Below are positions 17,545 to 27,093 of a DNA stretch of 64,000 bases, one piece after another. The notes beneath the pieces were generated by a model. That model ran no database searches. It saw only the letters and a program-made list of their open reading frames with translations, and was not told where the DNA came from. Position 1 is the first letter of the stretch; each line of letters begins with the position of its first letter. The position numbers and the translations under genes were made by a program. The DNA is from Bacteroidales bacterium. Lineage in GTDB: Bacteria > Bacteroidota > Bacteroidia > Bacteroidales > P3. The stretch lies in contig JAFZTV010000030.1 in the NCBI GenBank assembly GCA_017618625.1, positions 8,005 to 72,004 on the forward strand. The letters are read 5' to 3'.

Positions 17545-18135
17545 ATGATGAAAACAATACTTTACATTCACGGCTACCGTTCAAACAGCGGAGCCCGGAA
17601 GGCAGGGGAGCTGAAAGAGATGTTTCCTGACTGCAGGGTTCTTGTGCCCGACTTTGAATACAACCACTACACGGCGCAGGAGATAGGGGCGCAGATAAGG
17701 GAGATTGTGGAGAAGAACAATGTGGACATGCTGGTGGGCAGCAGCCTAGGCGGTTTTTTCGCACTGTGTGCGACGGAGTGGTTTGAGGGACCGGTATGGG
17801 GCATCAATCCAGCCATCCACCCTGTAGAGCAGTTTAACAAACACATAGTGCCGAAGCTGATGAAACGCTCGCCGCAGCTGATGCCGATAGCGAAGAAGAA
17901 CCTGGAGTCGTATCAGAAATGCGAGGACGAGGTGTTTGCGAAGCTGCCGAAGAGAGATCATCAGATAAACCTAGCGCTGAGCACCGACGACGACACTCTG
18001 GGAGACCACAAGGAGACGATAGCGGCTTTCCCGAATGCGGATCAGGTGGTGTGGCAGGACAATTCAGGACACCACTGCACGAGGTTCCCCGAGCTGAAGG
18101 AGCAGATGCAGAAGTCGCTTGACAGGATTGCCTGA
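17545..18135 (+). CDS. YqiA/YcfP-type alpha/beta-fold esterase
   Basis: A small cytoplasmic alpha/beta hydrolase of 196 residues. Family marks are ILYIHGYRSNSGARKA at the N-terminus, the nucleophile elbow GSSLGG with Ser67, an acidic residue in STDDDTLGDH, and the catalytic His in DNSGHHCTRF near the end. YqiA-like proteins hydrolyse short acyl esters in vitro, and their natural substrate is not known. The start is the first of two tandem ATGs. The gene sits alone between the S41 protease and parC, and an octamer-repeat stretch begins at its stop codon. Confidence 0.82.
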   Translation: MMKTILYIHGYRSNSGARKAGELKEMFPDCRVLVPDFEYNHYTAQEIGAQIREIVEKNNVDMLVGSSLGGFFALCATEWFEGPVWGINPAIHPVEQFNKHIVPKLMKRSPQLMPIAKKNLESYQKCEDEVFAKLPKRDHQINLALSTDDDTLGDHKETIAAFPNADQVVWQDNSGHHCTRFPELKEQMQKSLDRIA

Positions 18136-18213
18136 GTGATTGAATGACAGAGTAACAGAGTGCTTGAATGTTCAATTGCTTGAGAGATTGAGCGATTGTA
18201 TGTTCAAGCAATT
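18134..18213. repeat. Octamer-periodic intergenic repeat before parC
   Basis: Ten units of exactly eight bases in register, beginning at the stop codon of the esterase gene: GAGTGATT, GAATGACA, GAGTAACA, GAGTGCTT, GAATGTTC, AATTGCTT, GAGAGATT, GAGCGATT, GTATGTTC, AAGCAATT. Base choice is conserved by column (G-A-R-T start, T-T end) while the units diverge. Confidence 0.65.
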
Positions 18214-18244
18214 TTCGATTTTTTGGAACATTAAACCGTAACAA

Positions 18245-20929
18245 GTGGACAACGAAGAGACCAACATACCAAACGAGGATGAACTGAACGAGAATACGAC
18301 AGCGTCGTCGGAATTTGTACCATCGCAAGATGAAGAGCCTGCCGGTGAAGGCGAGACCATATCGCTGGGCAACATGTTCCGCGACTACTGGATAGACTAT
18401 GCATCGGATGTGATACTGGACCGTTCGGTGCCGGACATCAACGACGGACTGAAACCGGTGCAGCGACGCATACTGCACACGATGAACGAGATGGACGACG
18501 GACGGCTGAACAAGGTGCAGAGCATAGCGGGTCATACGATGACGTACCATCCGCACGGCGACCAATCGATAAAAGACGCCCTGGTGAACCTCGGACAGAA
18601 AGAGCTGCTAATAGACTGCCAGGGTAACTGGGGAAACATACTTACCGGCGAAGACGCGGCTGCAGGTCGATATATAGAGGCAAGACTTTCGAAATTTGCA
18701 AAAGAGGTGGTGTTCAATAAGAAAACCACGCAATGGAAGCCGAGCTACGACGGACGCCACCAGGAGCCCGTCACGCTGCCTGTGAAGTTTCCGCTGCTGC
18801 TGGCACAGGGGACCAAAGGCATAGCTGTGACGCTGACATCGGTGATACTGCCACACAACTTCTGCGAGCTGATGGAGGCAAGTATCAACATACTGAAAGA
18901 CGAGGAGTTCGAGATTTATCCCGACTTTCCGACAGGCGGACTGATTGACGTGTCGAAATACAACGATGGAGCACAGGGCGGCAGGCTGAGGATACGAGCC
19001 AAGATGCACTATGACGAGAAGCGCAAGGCAATAGTGATAACCGAAGTGCCGTACTCGGTGACCACCGGCGATTTGAGAGAGAGCATTATCAAGGCGTTCG
19101 AGAAGGGGAAGATAAAGATAAAGAAGGTGGAGGACTACACGGCTTCGGAGGCCGAAGTGGTAGTGTTCCTGCCCAGCGGAGTGTCGCCCGACCAGACGAT
19201 AGACGCGCTGTATGCCTTCACTCTGTGCCAGATATCGTTCTCGCCGCAGACATGCGTGATTGTCGACAACAAGCCGGTGTTCATGACAATATCGGACATA
19301 CTGCGCCATTCGACCATGAGAACCCGCGAGCTGCTGAGGAAGGAGCTGGAAATACAGCTGGAAGAGCTGAACGACCGATGGTACTGGGTGTCACTTGAGA
19401 AGATATTTTTTGAGAAGGGGATATACAAGAAGATGGAGAAGAAGGACAGCACGGACTGGGAGGAGCAGGTGGACGAGATGTGGAAAGCCTTCGGTCCATA
19501 CAAGAAGAAGCTGAAACGGGAAGTGAGCCGCGAGGATGTGCTGAAACTGACCGAGAAACCAGTGAAGAAAATCTCGAAGTTCGACATAAAGAAGGCGGCC
19601 AACGAGATAGAGGAGATTGAGATGAACATGGACGAGGTGAACAACCACCTGGCCCACCTCACCGACTATGCCATCTCGTATTTCAAGCACATACTGGATA
19701 AATACGGCGAAGGGAGAGACCGCAAGACCGAGATACGAAACTTCGAGGACATACAGGCGGCAACGGTGGCTGTAGCCAACGAGAAACTGTATGTGAACCG
19801 CACTACGGGATTCGCCGGATACGGCTTGAAACGAGAGGAAGGCGTCGAGTTTGTGTGCGACTGCTCCAAGATGGACGACATCATTGTGTTCCGCCGCGAC
19901 GGCTCGATGATGGTGACGAAGGTGCAGGACAAGTGCTTTGTGGGTTCAGCCGACTGCACTGAAATAATATTCATATCGGTATTCCGCAAACGAGACGAGC
20001 GCACAGTATATAACATGGTATATCGCGACGGCTCGGCAGGATATATCTTTGTCAAGCGTTTCTCCGTGACAGGTATTACCAGAGACAAACCCTACGACCT
20101 TACCAAAGGCACAAAGAACTCGAAGATACTCTATTTCACGGCCAATCCCAACGGTGAAGCCGAGGTGATAACCATACACCACGTGAGCAAGCCGAAATTG
20201 AAGAAGACCAGCTTCGACTTCGACTTCGCAACCCTTGCCATCAAAGGGCGTCAAGCTATGGGCAACATACTGACCCGCAACGCCGTACGCAACATAAACA
20301 AGGTGGGCGAAGGCATCTCGACACTCGGAGCCCGCAAGATATGGTTTGACGAAAGCGTGAAGCGGCTGAACGTCACCGAAGCGGGCCGCCTACTGGGCGA
20401 GTTCAAGGGGGCAGACAAGATTTTCACACTCATGCAGTCGGGCATTTTCCGCAATACCAACTTCGACCTCTCTAACCACTTTGAAGACGACCTGCTGGAG
20501 ATTCGCAAGTACAACCGCCACAACATTGTGACCATCATATACAAGGAGGCCGAAGGCGGCAGTTACTACGTGAAGCGTTTTTCGATCGAGGACGCAAGCG
20601 ACAAGAAGCTCTCTTTCCTCGAAGAAGGCAGCGGTGACACAATGGTGACATATTCGATGGACACCTACCCTCGGATGGAGATGATATATGACGAGAATTC
20701 AGGTAAGAAGGTAGAGTCGGAGATTGTGAATATCTATGACTTCATAGCAGTAAAGGGCTACAAGGCCAAAGGAAAACGGTTGACAACCGCCGAGGTAAAG
20801 GAGTTCCGTTGGCTCGACCCACTGCCAGAACCCGAATATGAGGAGGACCCCGAACCAGAACAACCTGCCGACGTCGAAGGCGACGACCGCATGGGTTTTG
20901 CCGAAGGAATACAAAGTGAACTCTTTTAA
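18245..20929 (+). CDS. parC: DNA topoisomerase IV subunit A
   Basis: A type IIA topoisomerase A subunit that cuts and rejoins DNA to decatenate chromosomes. The protein has 894 residues and starts at GTG 18245. An acidic tail of about 38 residues precedes SLGNMFRDYWIDYASDVI. The quinolone-pocket region reads VQSIAGHTMTYHPHGDQSIKDAL, and the catalytic tyrosine is Tyr143 in AAAGRYIEARL. A coiled coil near residue 460 is followed by a beta-pinwheel-like C-terminal domain. There is no GyrA box (QRRGGKG type), which favours ParC over GyrA. parE is not in the window. It opens a tightly spaced run: the glycosyltransferase starts 7 bases after the stop. Confidence 0.93.
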   Translation: MDNEETNIPNEDELNENTTASSEFVPSQDEEPAGEGETISLGNMFRDYWIDYASDVILDRSVPDINDGLKPVQRRILHTMNEMDDGRLNKVQSIAGHTMTYHPHGDQSIKDALVNLGQKELLIDCQGNWGNILTGEDAAAGRYIEARLSKFAKEVVFNKKTTQWKPSYDGRHQEPVTLPVKFPLLLAQGTKGIAVTLTSVILPHNFCELMEASINILKDEEFEIYPDFPTGGLIDVSKYNDGAQGGRLRIRAKMHYDEKRKAIVITEVPYSVTTGDLRESIIKAFEKGKIKIKKVEDYTASEAEVVVFLPSGVSPDQTIDALYAFTLCQISFSPQTCVIVDNKPVFMTISDILRHSTMRTRELLRKELEIQLEELNDRWYWVSLEKIFFEKGIYKKMEKKDSTDWEEQVDEMWKAFGPYKKKLKREVSREDVLKLTEKPVKKISKFDIKKAANEIEEIEMNMDEVNNHLAHLTDYAISYFKHILDKYGEGRDRKTEIRNFEDIQAATVAVANEKLYVNRTTGFAGYGLKREEGVEFVCDCSKMDDIIVFRRDGSMMVTKVQDKCFVGSADCTEIIFISVFRKRDERTVYNMVYRDGSAGYIFVKRFSVTGITRDKPYDLTKGTKNSKILYFTANPNGEAEVITIHHVSKPKLKKTSFDFDFATLAIKGRQAMGNILTRNAVRNINKVGEGISTLGARKIWFDESVKRLNVTEAGRLLGEFKGADKIFTLMQSGIFRNTNFDLSNHFEDDLLEIRKYNRHNIVTIIYKEAEGGSYYVKRFSIEDASDKKLSFLEEGSGDTMVTYSMDTYPRMEMIYDENSGKKVESEIVNIYDFIAVKGYKAKGKRLTTAEVKEFRWLDPLPEPEYEEDPEPEQPADVEGDDRMGFAEGIQSELF

Positions 20930-20936
20930 TTGAACG

Positions 20937-22184
20937 ATGAAGATACTCGCTGTACTTCCAAGGTTCCCCTACCCTCTCGAAAAAGGAGACAAACTGCGAG
21001 CCTACCACCAGCTGCGACAGCTGGCCAAAAGCAACCAGATATACCTTTTCTGCACCACCCACACAAAGCTCAGCCCCGAAGAAATCGAGGCTGTGAGCGT
21101 ATTCTGCGCCGACGTCAAGATTGTGAAGACAACCAAACTCAAGTCGCTACTCAACGCCGCCATCTATTTTGCCACAGGACGTTCGCTCCAGCTAGGATAC
21201 TGGGATTCCCTGACCACCCGTTCCGCCTTCCGGCGCTTCGAGCAGAAGGTGAAGCCCGACGTGCTCTATTGCCAGATGGTGCGTACAATGCCGTGGGTCG
21301 AGAAATCAAAAACCACCAAGGTAATAGACTATCAGGACTCGCTGTCAACCAATGTAGCCAGACGAGCCAAGATGTCGTCTGGCCTATGGAAACGGATATT
21401 AAACCACGAGGCAGCCTGCCTCGAAAAAGCCGAGCAGAAAGCCCTGACCATGTTCGACCGCCACACAATAATTTCTAGACGCGACCGTCGAGCCGTGAGA
21501 AAAGAGAGCGATATCCACATAGACGTGGTAACCAACGGCATAGACTCCGATTATTTCGCACCGTCGGATATCGAGAAGACCGCCGATATAGTGTTTTGCG
21601 GCAACATGCAGTATGAACCCAACGTTAACGCTGCCAAGTTCTTAGTGGAACGCATAATGCCCAAAGTATGGCGAACGCTGCCCGACACAACCGTTGTGCT
21701 GGCTGGAGCAGAGCCCACCAAGGCAGTGAGAGCCCTCGCCGGACCGAAGGTGACTGTCACCGGATGGGTGCCAGACATACGCCCCTGCTACCAGTCGGCC
21801 CGTATATTCGTGGCACCGATGCTATCAGGCTCGGGACTGCAGAACAAACTGCTTGAGGCCATGGCAATGGGCATCCCCTGCGTTACCACCTTGGTCGCAA
21901 ACGGCACCCTCGGTGCCACCTCCAAACAGGAGATTCTTGTCGGCAAATGCCCTGACGCCATGGTCAGCCACATCGTAAGACTCCTTGGCGACAGCAGTCT
22001 GCGAGAGCGCCTCTCGGTCAAAGGCAGAACTTTTGTGCAGAAGAACTATTCGTGGGAAGAGAGCGGAAAACACCTCGAACTCGTGCTCCGCCAGGCCGCA
22101 AAGAAAGACGAACCAAAACCACAAAGACGAAAAAAATGGGTGCCAAATGGAAACCGGACAAAGGTAAATGGAAAGACGGAATAG
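20937..22184 (+). CDS. Family 4 glycosyltransferase
   Basis: A GT-B fold, retaining glycosyltransferase of 415 residues. The N-terminal domain has RFPYPLEKGDKLRAYHQLRQL, like sugar transferases of exopolysaccharide (PEP-CTERM/EpsH1-type) clusters. The C-terminal domain holds the donor site with MLSGSGLQNKLLEAMAMGIPC, including the conserved E-x7-G/E region. A basic tail (KPQRRKKWVPNG) ends the protein. Acceptor and donor are unknown, and no other polysaccharide genes are near. It starts 7 bases after parC and overlaps hflX by 49 bases, an unusually long overlap. Confidence 0.87.
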   Translation: MKILAVLPRFPYPLEKGDKLRAYHQLRQLAKSNQIYLFCTTHTKLSPEEIEAVSVFCADVKIVKTTKLKSLLNAAIYFATGRSLQLGYWDSLTTRSAFRRFEQKVKPDVLYCQMVRTMPWVEKSKTTKVIDYQDSLSTNVARRAKMSSGLWKRILNHEAACLEKAEQKALTMFDRHTIISRRDRRAVRKESDIHIDVVTNGIDSDYFAPSDIEKTADIVFCGNMQYEPNVNAAKFLVERIMPKVWRTLPDTTVVLAGAEPTKAVRALAGPKVTVTGWVPDIRPCYQSARIFVAPMLSGSGLQNKLLEAMAMGIPCVTTLVANGTLGATSKQEILVGKCPDAMVSHIVRLLGDSSLRERLSVKGRTFVQKNYSWEESGKHLELVLRQAAKKDEPKPQRRKKWVPNGNRTKVNGKTE

Positions 22185-23422
22185 GGACATGGGAGTCCGA
22201 GAACCGTAAACGGCCCACGCCCCAGCAACGCAACACCTTCGATACCAAGCCTGTGGCCGAGAAGGCCATTCTTGTGGCTGTATGCCCTTCTGGTACCAAG
22301 ATTGAATACACCGAGGAGTGCCTGGCCGAACTAGAATTTCTGCTTCAGACCGCCGGCGGCATACCCGTCAGGAAAGTGATTCAAAAGCTAGAACGCCCCG
22401 ACACACGCACCTATATCGGAAGCGGCAAGATTGAGGAAGTGCTGGGATACAAGGACACACTGGAAGCCGACATCATGGTTTTCGACGACGAACTCTCGCC
22501 GGCTCAGCTGCGCAACCTTGAACGCACCTTCAACTGCCGAATACTCGACCGCACCACACTCATTCTCGACATCTTCGCCAAGCATGCCCGAACCTCCACC
22601 GCCAAGACACAGGTCGAACTGGCTCAGCTACAATACATGCTGCCCCGACTCACCCGACTCTGGACCCACTTAGAGCGGCAACGCGGCGGTATCGGAATGA
22701 GAGGCCCCGGAGAAACACAGATTGAGACAGACCGCCGGCTCATCACCGAGAAGATAAGCCTGCTCAAGGAACGACTAAAAGACATCGACAAACAGAAGAC
22801 CCTCCAGCGCAAAAACAGAGAAAGCCTCGTCCGTGTCGCACTTATCGGCTATACCAACGTCGGCAAGTCAACACTCATGAACTTACTCAGCAAAAGTGAC
22901 GTCACCGCCGAAAACAAACTATTCGCCACCCTCGACACCACAGTCCGCAAGGTGGTCATAGACAATCTGCCCTTCCTGCTGACCGACACAGTCGGATTCA
23001 TCAGAAAACTCCCCCACGGCCTTGTAGAATCCTTCAAGTCAACCCTCGACGAAGTGCGTGAGGCAGATCTCCTTATGCACATTATAGACATCTCACACCC
23101 CAACTACGAGGAACAGATAGCCGCCGTCAACCGCACCCTCGACGAGATTGGCTGCGCCGACAAACCCACCATCATGGTGTTCAACAAAATAGACGCATAC
23201 ACATACACCCCCAAGGAGGAAGACGACCTCACACCAATGACCAAGGCCAACTGGACCCTCGACATGCTGAAAGAGACCTGGATGGGCAAGAACCCCGACC
23301 ATAAGACCATATTCATATCGGCTGCCAACAAAGAAAACGTCGATGCACTCCGAACAATGATGTACGACGACATAAAGCGCATACACGCCATCCGTTACCC
23401 CTACAACAACTTTCTCTACTGA
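22136..23422 (+). CDS. hflX: GTPase HflX
   Basis: A ribosome-associated GTPase that splits stalled 70S ribosomes under stress. ATG 22136 (MGAKWKPDKGKWK) gives 428 residues; a longer frame from 22052 would add a highly basic stretch inside the glycosyltransferase gene. The HflX N-terminal domain (GTKIEYTEECLAELEFLL, IGSGKIEEV, FDDELSPAQLRNLE) and the GMRGPGETQIETDRR segment are present. GTPase motifs are GYTNVGKST (G1), DTVGFIRKLPH (G3) and NKID (G4). The stop shares one base with the mtgA start (TGATG), so translation of mtgA is probably coupled. Confidence 0.95.
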   Translation: MGAKWKPDKGKWKDGIGTWESENRKRPTPQQRNTFDTKPVAEKAILVAVCPSGTKIEYTEECLAELEFLLQTAGGIPVRKVIQKLERPDTRTYIGSGKIEEVLGYKDTLEADIMVFDDELSPAQLRNLERTFNCRILDRTTLILDIFAKHARTSTAKTQVELAQLQYMLPRLTRLWTHLERQRGGIGMRGPGETQIETDRRLITEKISLLKERLKDIDKQKTLQRKNRESLVRVALIGYTNVGKSTLMNLLSKSDVTAENKLFATLDTTVRKVVIDNLPFLLTDTVGFIRKLPHGLVESFKSTLDEVREADLLMHIIDISHPNYEEQIAAVNRTLDEIGCADKPTIMVFNKIDAYTYTPKEEDDLTPMTKANWTLDMLKETWMGKNPDHKTIFISAANKENVDALRTMMYDDIKRIHAIRYPYNNFLY

Positions 23423-24288
23423 TGAAACCCAAGAAACCCGCAAAGAAAAGCCCCGGCAAATCAAAAGGTAAGAAATCACACCGCCTCACAGGCTGGAAAT
23501 CACTCCCCCTGTGGCGCAAGCTGCTGCGGCTCATCTGGCTTGTCCCACTCGTTCTGTGGCTCCTCTCCCTGCTGATAGTAGTCGCCTATCGATGGATCAA
23601 CCCACCCATCACGCCACTAATGGTGCAACGCTTCAACCAGCAACTTTTCCAGAAAAACCGCCCCGTCAACTACGAACATAAAAGCGTCAAGATAGAGAAC
23701 ATCTCTCACTATATGGTTGACTGCGTTGTCGCATCCGAAGACGGTCTCTTTATGTACCACCACGGCTTTGACGTCAAACAGCTCAAGCAGTCCTACAACG
23801 AAAACAAGCGAGGACGCCGCATCAGAGGCGGAAGCACCATCTCCATGCAGACCGCCAAGAACGTCTTTCTACCGCACAAGCGTAGCATGTGGCGCAAAGC
23901 CCTAGAAGCCTACTATACCCAGCTCATCGAGTGGTTATGGGGCAAGAAACGCATCATGGAAGTCTATCTCAACGTCATCGAGTTCGGCGACGGCATTTAC
24001 GGCGTCGAAGCCGCCAGCCAGCACTACTACGGCTGCCCCGCCTCCGAACTCTCACGCCACCAGGCCGCCGAACTAGCGGTCAGCCTGCCAGCACCGCTAC
24101 GCCGCAACCCCGGCAACCCTTCGGCCTATTTCCGCAAACGTACCCGAGCCATCGAAGCCCGCTCCAAGCAGTACGGCCGCATCAATCTCGATGCAAAGAA
24201 AGAAGACCTCAACCCAAAATATCGCAACCAAGAGTCCATCCTAGACTTTGTCAAGTGGTATCGTAAGCAGAAAAAGAGCGAAAAGTAA
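23422..24288 (+). CDS. mtgA: Monofunctional peptidoglycan transglycosylase
   Basis: A GT51 enzyme that polymerises lipid II into glycan strands at the outer face of the inner membrane. It has 288 residues: a basic cytoplasmic tail, one membrane helix (about 33-56) and a single GT51 domain without a transpeptidase domain. The catalytic Glu106 is in VASEDGLFMYHHGFD. Other conserved blocks are RGGSTISMQTAKNVFL and IMEVYLNVIEFGDGIYG. Length and layout agree with MtgA. It starts within the last base of hflX and is followed 46 bases later by xerD. Confidence 0.94.
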   Translation: MKPKKPAKKSPGKSKGKKSHRLTGWKSLPLWRKLLRLIWLVPLVLWLLSLLIVVAYRWINPPITPLMVQRFNQQLFQKNRPVNYEHKSVKIENISHYMVDCVVASEDGLFMYHHGFDVKQLKQSYNENKRGRRIRGGSTISMQTAKNVFLPHKRSMWRKALEAYYTQLIEWLWGKKRIMEVYLNVIEFGDGIYGVEAASQHYYGCPASELSRHQAAELAVSLPAPLRRNPGNPSAYFRKRTRAIEARSKQYGRINLDAKKEDLNPKYRNQESILDFVKWYRKQKKSEK

Positions 24289-24334
24289 TCAGTTTTGAGT
24301 TTCAAGAATTGAGTTTTTAACAAAATCTATCAAG

Positions 24335-25267
24335 GTGCAGGTCAATATAGACAGTACGATTATAACAAAACGCTGGCGTGAGATGGAGCGTGAATTCGAG
24401 ACCCACCTGCGCCTCGAACGCGGCCTTTCTGCCAACACCACCGCCGGCTACCTCAGCGACCTGAGCCACCTTGAGCGCTACGCCACCGAGCGTGGCATAA
24501 CTCCTGACAAGGTTGAAACCTCCAATATCGAGTCCCTGATAGCCGAATTGAACGAACTCGACATCGCCGCCACGACCCAGAGCCGCTTCGTCTCTGCTTT
24601 CCGCTCCTTCTACCGTATGATGATACTCGACGACCGTATGAAAGAGAACCCCGCTGAGTTCGTCACCCTCCCAAAACGCCCAAAACACCTCCCCGACATA
24701 CTCACCGACGCCGACATCGACGCCATCCAGCGCACCTTCGACCGCTCCACCCCCGACGGCGAGCGCAACTACGTCATCATCGAAGTGCTCTACGGCTGCG
24801 GACTCCGTGTCAGCGAGCTCGTAGGGCTGAAACTGGGCAACATCTACGAGCAGGAACAGTGCCTCCGAATCTTCGGCAAAGGCGACAAAGAACGCTGGGT
24901 GCCCATCAACCAGCGGGCCCTCGACCTCATGCTCACCTATATCCACAACGTTCGTTCCCACCTCGACATCAAGAAAGGCGAGGAAAGCTATGTCTTCATC
25001 AGCCGTCTGGGGCGGCATCTAAGCAGGAACTTCGTCTTCATGTTCCTGCAGGACGCCGTTAAGAAAGCAGGCATCAGCAAGCATGTCTCGCCCCACAGCC
25101 TGCGACACAGCTTCGCCACCGAACTCGTCAACGGAGGTGCCGACCTCAGGGCAGTGCAGGAGATGCTGGGGCACGCCCACCTTGCCACCACCGAGATATA
25201 CACACACCTCTCGCCAGGATACCTGCGTGAGACCATCGAGACTTATCACCCACACTATAAGAATTAA
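24335..25267 (+). CDS. xerD: Site-specific tyrosine recombinase XerD
   Basis: A tyrosine recombinase that resolves chromosome dimers at dif, normally with XerC or alone in some Bacteroidota. The 310 residues comprise a SAM-like N-terminal DNA-binding domain (LRLERGLSANTTAGYLSDL) and the catalytic domain. The catalytic set is complete: Arg158 (GCGLRVSEL), Lys182 region (GKGDKERWVP), His254 and Arg257 (HSLRHSFATEL), His280 (LGHAHLATTEIY) and nucleophile Tyr289. The start is GTG 24335; an ATG at 24383 would remove part of the first helix. Its place in a housekeeping run argues for XerD rather than a mobile-element integrase. No dif site was recognised. Confidence 0.9.
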   Translation: MQVNIDSTIITKRWREMEREFETHLRLERGLSANTTAGYLSDLSHLERYATERGITPDKVETSNIESLIAELNELDIAATTQSRFVSAFRSFYRMMILDDRMKENPAEFVTLPKRPKHLPDILTDADIDAIQRTFDRSTPDGERNYVIIEVLYGCGLRVSELVGLKLGNIYEQEQCLRIFGKGDKERWVPINQRALDLMLTYIHNVRSHLDIKKGEESYVFISRLGRHLSRNFVFMFLQDAVKKAGISKHVSPHSLRHSFATELVNGGADLRAVQEMLGHAHLATTEIYTHLSPGYLRETIETYHPHYKN

Positions 25268-25291
25268 GCTAGCGGTCAGGTGAGGGTCAGC

Positions 25292-26953
25292 ATGGGGCGA
25301 ATAGAGGTTAGCAGTCAGTATAAGCAATCACATTTGTCAGACACTATTCACACTTCACATAACAACCCTTTCCTCTATGCCGTGGCTTTTGCCGTTGGAT
25401 GCGGCATCGGCACTTACGGCAACCTCGACGGCGTCGCACACATCCTGCTGCCATGTGCCGTAGGGCTCTGCCTGCTGAACGCACTCCTCCTCATCCACCA
25501 AACCCGGAACCACCGCAGGCTTTCGCTTGCCACCACCCTCGTCATCGCCGTCTTGCTAGGACTGACGGCCTATGACCTACGCAACCCCATTCACCGTGAG
25601 GACAACTACATCCGTCACGTCGAGGATATGGCCCCGACCTGCTTTGTGGCCGAAGTTAAAAGCGAGCCACAACGGACAACCAAGCGTCTGAAAGCCATCG
25701 TCGAAGTCACGGCAATAAAAGATGGCGACAGCCTTGTGACCACCGTCGGCAAAGCCGTCGTTTACTACGACACTCTCGCCACCTGGGTGGCACCGGGAGT
25801 GCGGATTATGGCCGTCGGCAAATTTCAGCCACTGCCATCCACCGTCGGGCCAGAACGTTTCCGATACCGCCAATACATGCGACGCAAAGGTGTTATGAGC
25901 CAATGTTTCGCCACCGGCATAGAACCCGTTGAATCGGGCGACAGACTGATGCTGCGGATACGACGCTGGCGCAACACCCTCGCCAAGATTGTAAACTCCA
26001 GCCATCTGTTGCCCGAACGGCAAGGTATAGCAAAAGCGCTTGTCCTGGGCGACCGAAGCGCACCCAACGAAATCACCAAAGCCGAGTTCCGAGCCGCCGG
26101 GCTGTCGCATCTTTTGTGTGTGTCGGGGCTGCATGTGGGCATCGTGGCGCTGATAGTGGGGCTGATTTTCCGTCCATTCGGCACAAACAAGCGTACACGG
26201 CTACTTAAAGGGTTGGCCGAGCTAGTGGCGGTGTGGCTGTTTGTCCTCATGACGGGTGCGGCCCCATCGACTCTGCGAGCCGGGACGATGTTTTCTTTCA
26301 TCATCGTGGGACGGCTGGTCACCAACCGCCCGGCATCGCTGGTAGCCCTTGGGTTGTCGGCCTTGACGTTGCTGATGATACGTCCCACACTGATTGCCGA
26401 CATCGGCTTCCAGTTTTCATACACGGCGGTGACGGGAATAGCGGTATTCTACTACCCCATCCACGACCTGCTGCCACTGAGACGGCTGGGTGACGCTTCT
26501 GAATATATGGGTGAAAAGCTGTCAAGGAGGCAAAGACGATGGCGGCGGTTGAAATGGTTGTGCAGGAGGGTGGCGGCGGACGGTCTGGAGCTGCTTTGGA
26601 AAAGCACGGTGCTGACCATAGTAGCGCAAGTGTGTGTGATGCCGCTGACGCTGTATTATTTCAATTATCTGACGCCGTGGTTTCTCATGGCCGGCGTTCT
26701 CATTGTGCCGTTTATGGGGCTGCTGCTGGGTAGCATAATGGTGATGATGGCGACAAGCGGATGGCCGTGGGGCTGGCAGACGATGACAGAGGTTGTGAAC
26801 TGGGAACTGGGAGTGGTGAGCGACCTGACCCAATGGGTGGCGGCATTGCCCGGGGCGATGGTGGAGGATGTGCGGTTCACCCTGCCGATGCTGATAGTGG
26901 CAATGCTGGCCTTGACAACGGCTGCAGTGTGGCTGCGTAGCGTTAAGAAGTAG
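25292..26953 (+). CDS. comEC: ComEC/Rec2 family competence protein
   Basis: A polytopic membrane protein thought to form the inner-membrane DNA channel for natural transformation. ATG 25292 is used; a GTG at 25280 is possible. An N-terminal DUF4131-like soluble part (YYDTLATWVAPGVRIMAVGKF) is followed by the competence domain with LSHLLCVSGLHVGIVAL and further helices (TGAAPSTLRAGTMFSF). It ends at about 553 residues, right after the membrane domain. The C-terminal metallo-beta-lactamase nuclease domain of classical ComEC is therefore missing. It is the last gene of the parC run, and the repeat-filled gap to mscS follows. Confidence 0.88.
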   Translation: MGRIEVSSQYKQSHLSDTIHTSHNNPFLYAVAFAVGCGIGTYGNLDGVAHILLPCAVGLCLLNALLLIHQTRNHRRLSLATTLVIAVLLGLTAYDLRNPIHREDNYIRHVEDMAPTCFVAEVKSEPQRTTKRLKAIVEVTAIKDGDSLVTTVGKAVVYYDTLATWVAPGVRIMAVGKFQPLPSTVGPERFRYRQYMRRKGVMSQCFATGIEPVESGDRLMLRIRRWRNTLAKIVNSSHLLPERQGIAKALVLGDRSAPNEITKAEFRAAGLSHLLCVSGLHVGIVALIVGLIFRPFGTNKRTRLLKGLAELVAVWLFVLMTGAAPSTLRAGTMFSFIIVGRLVTNRPASLVALGLSALTLLMIRPTLIADIGFQFSYTAVTGIAVFYYPIHDLLPLRRLGDASEYMGEKLSRRQRRWRRLKWLCRRVAADGLELLWKSTVLTIVAQVCVMPLTLYYFNYLTPWFLMAGVLIVPFMGLLLGSIMVMMATSGWPWGWQTMTEVVNWELGVVSDLTQWVAALPGAMVEDVRFTLPMLIVAMLALTTAAVWLRSVKK

Positions 26954-26992
26954 TGATCAGGCAAATAGGTTTAATGTGAACCCTGCCCAAAG

Positions 26993-27036
26993 TCCGAGTC
27001 AAGTCCGAGTCAACTCCGAATCAACTCCGAGTATAG
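26993..27036. repeat. 11-bp tandem array, four units
   Basis: Four contiguous 11-base units: TCCGAGTCAAG, TCCGAGTCAAC, TCCGAATCAAC, TCCGAGTATAG. The word TCCGnnTCAA recurs in the array at 52165. Confidence 0.75.
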
Positions 27037-27093
27037 CTTGAGCAAAAACCATTAAAACAACAACAACAAGTCCACATCACCAACATCCGCCCC

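Noticed and set aside
24335..25267. Integrase of an integrative element
   Set aside because: It sits in a tight housekeeping run with mtgA and comEC, has XerD length and motifs, and no attachment site, tRNA target or mobile genes are adjacent.
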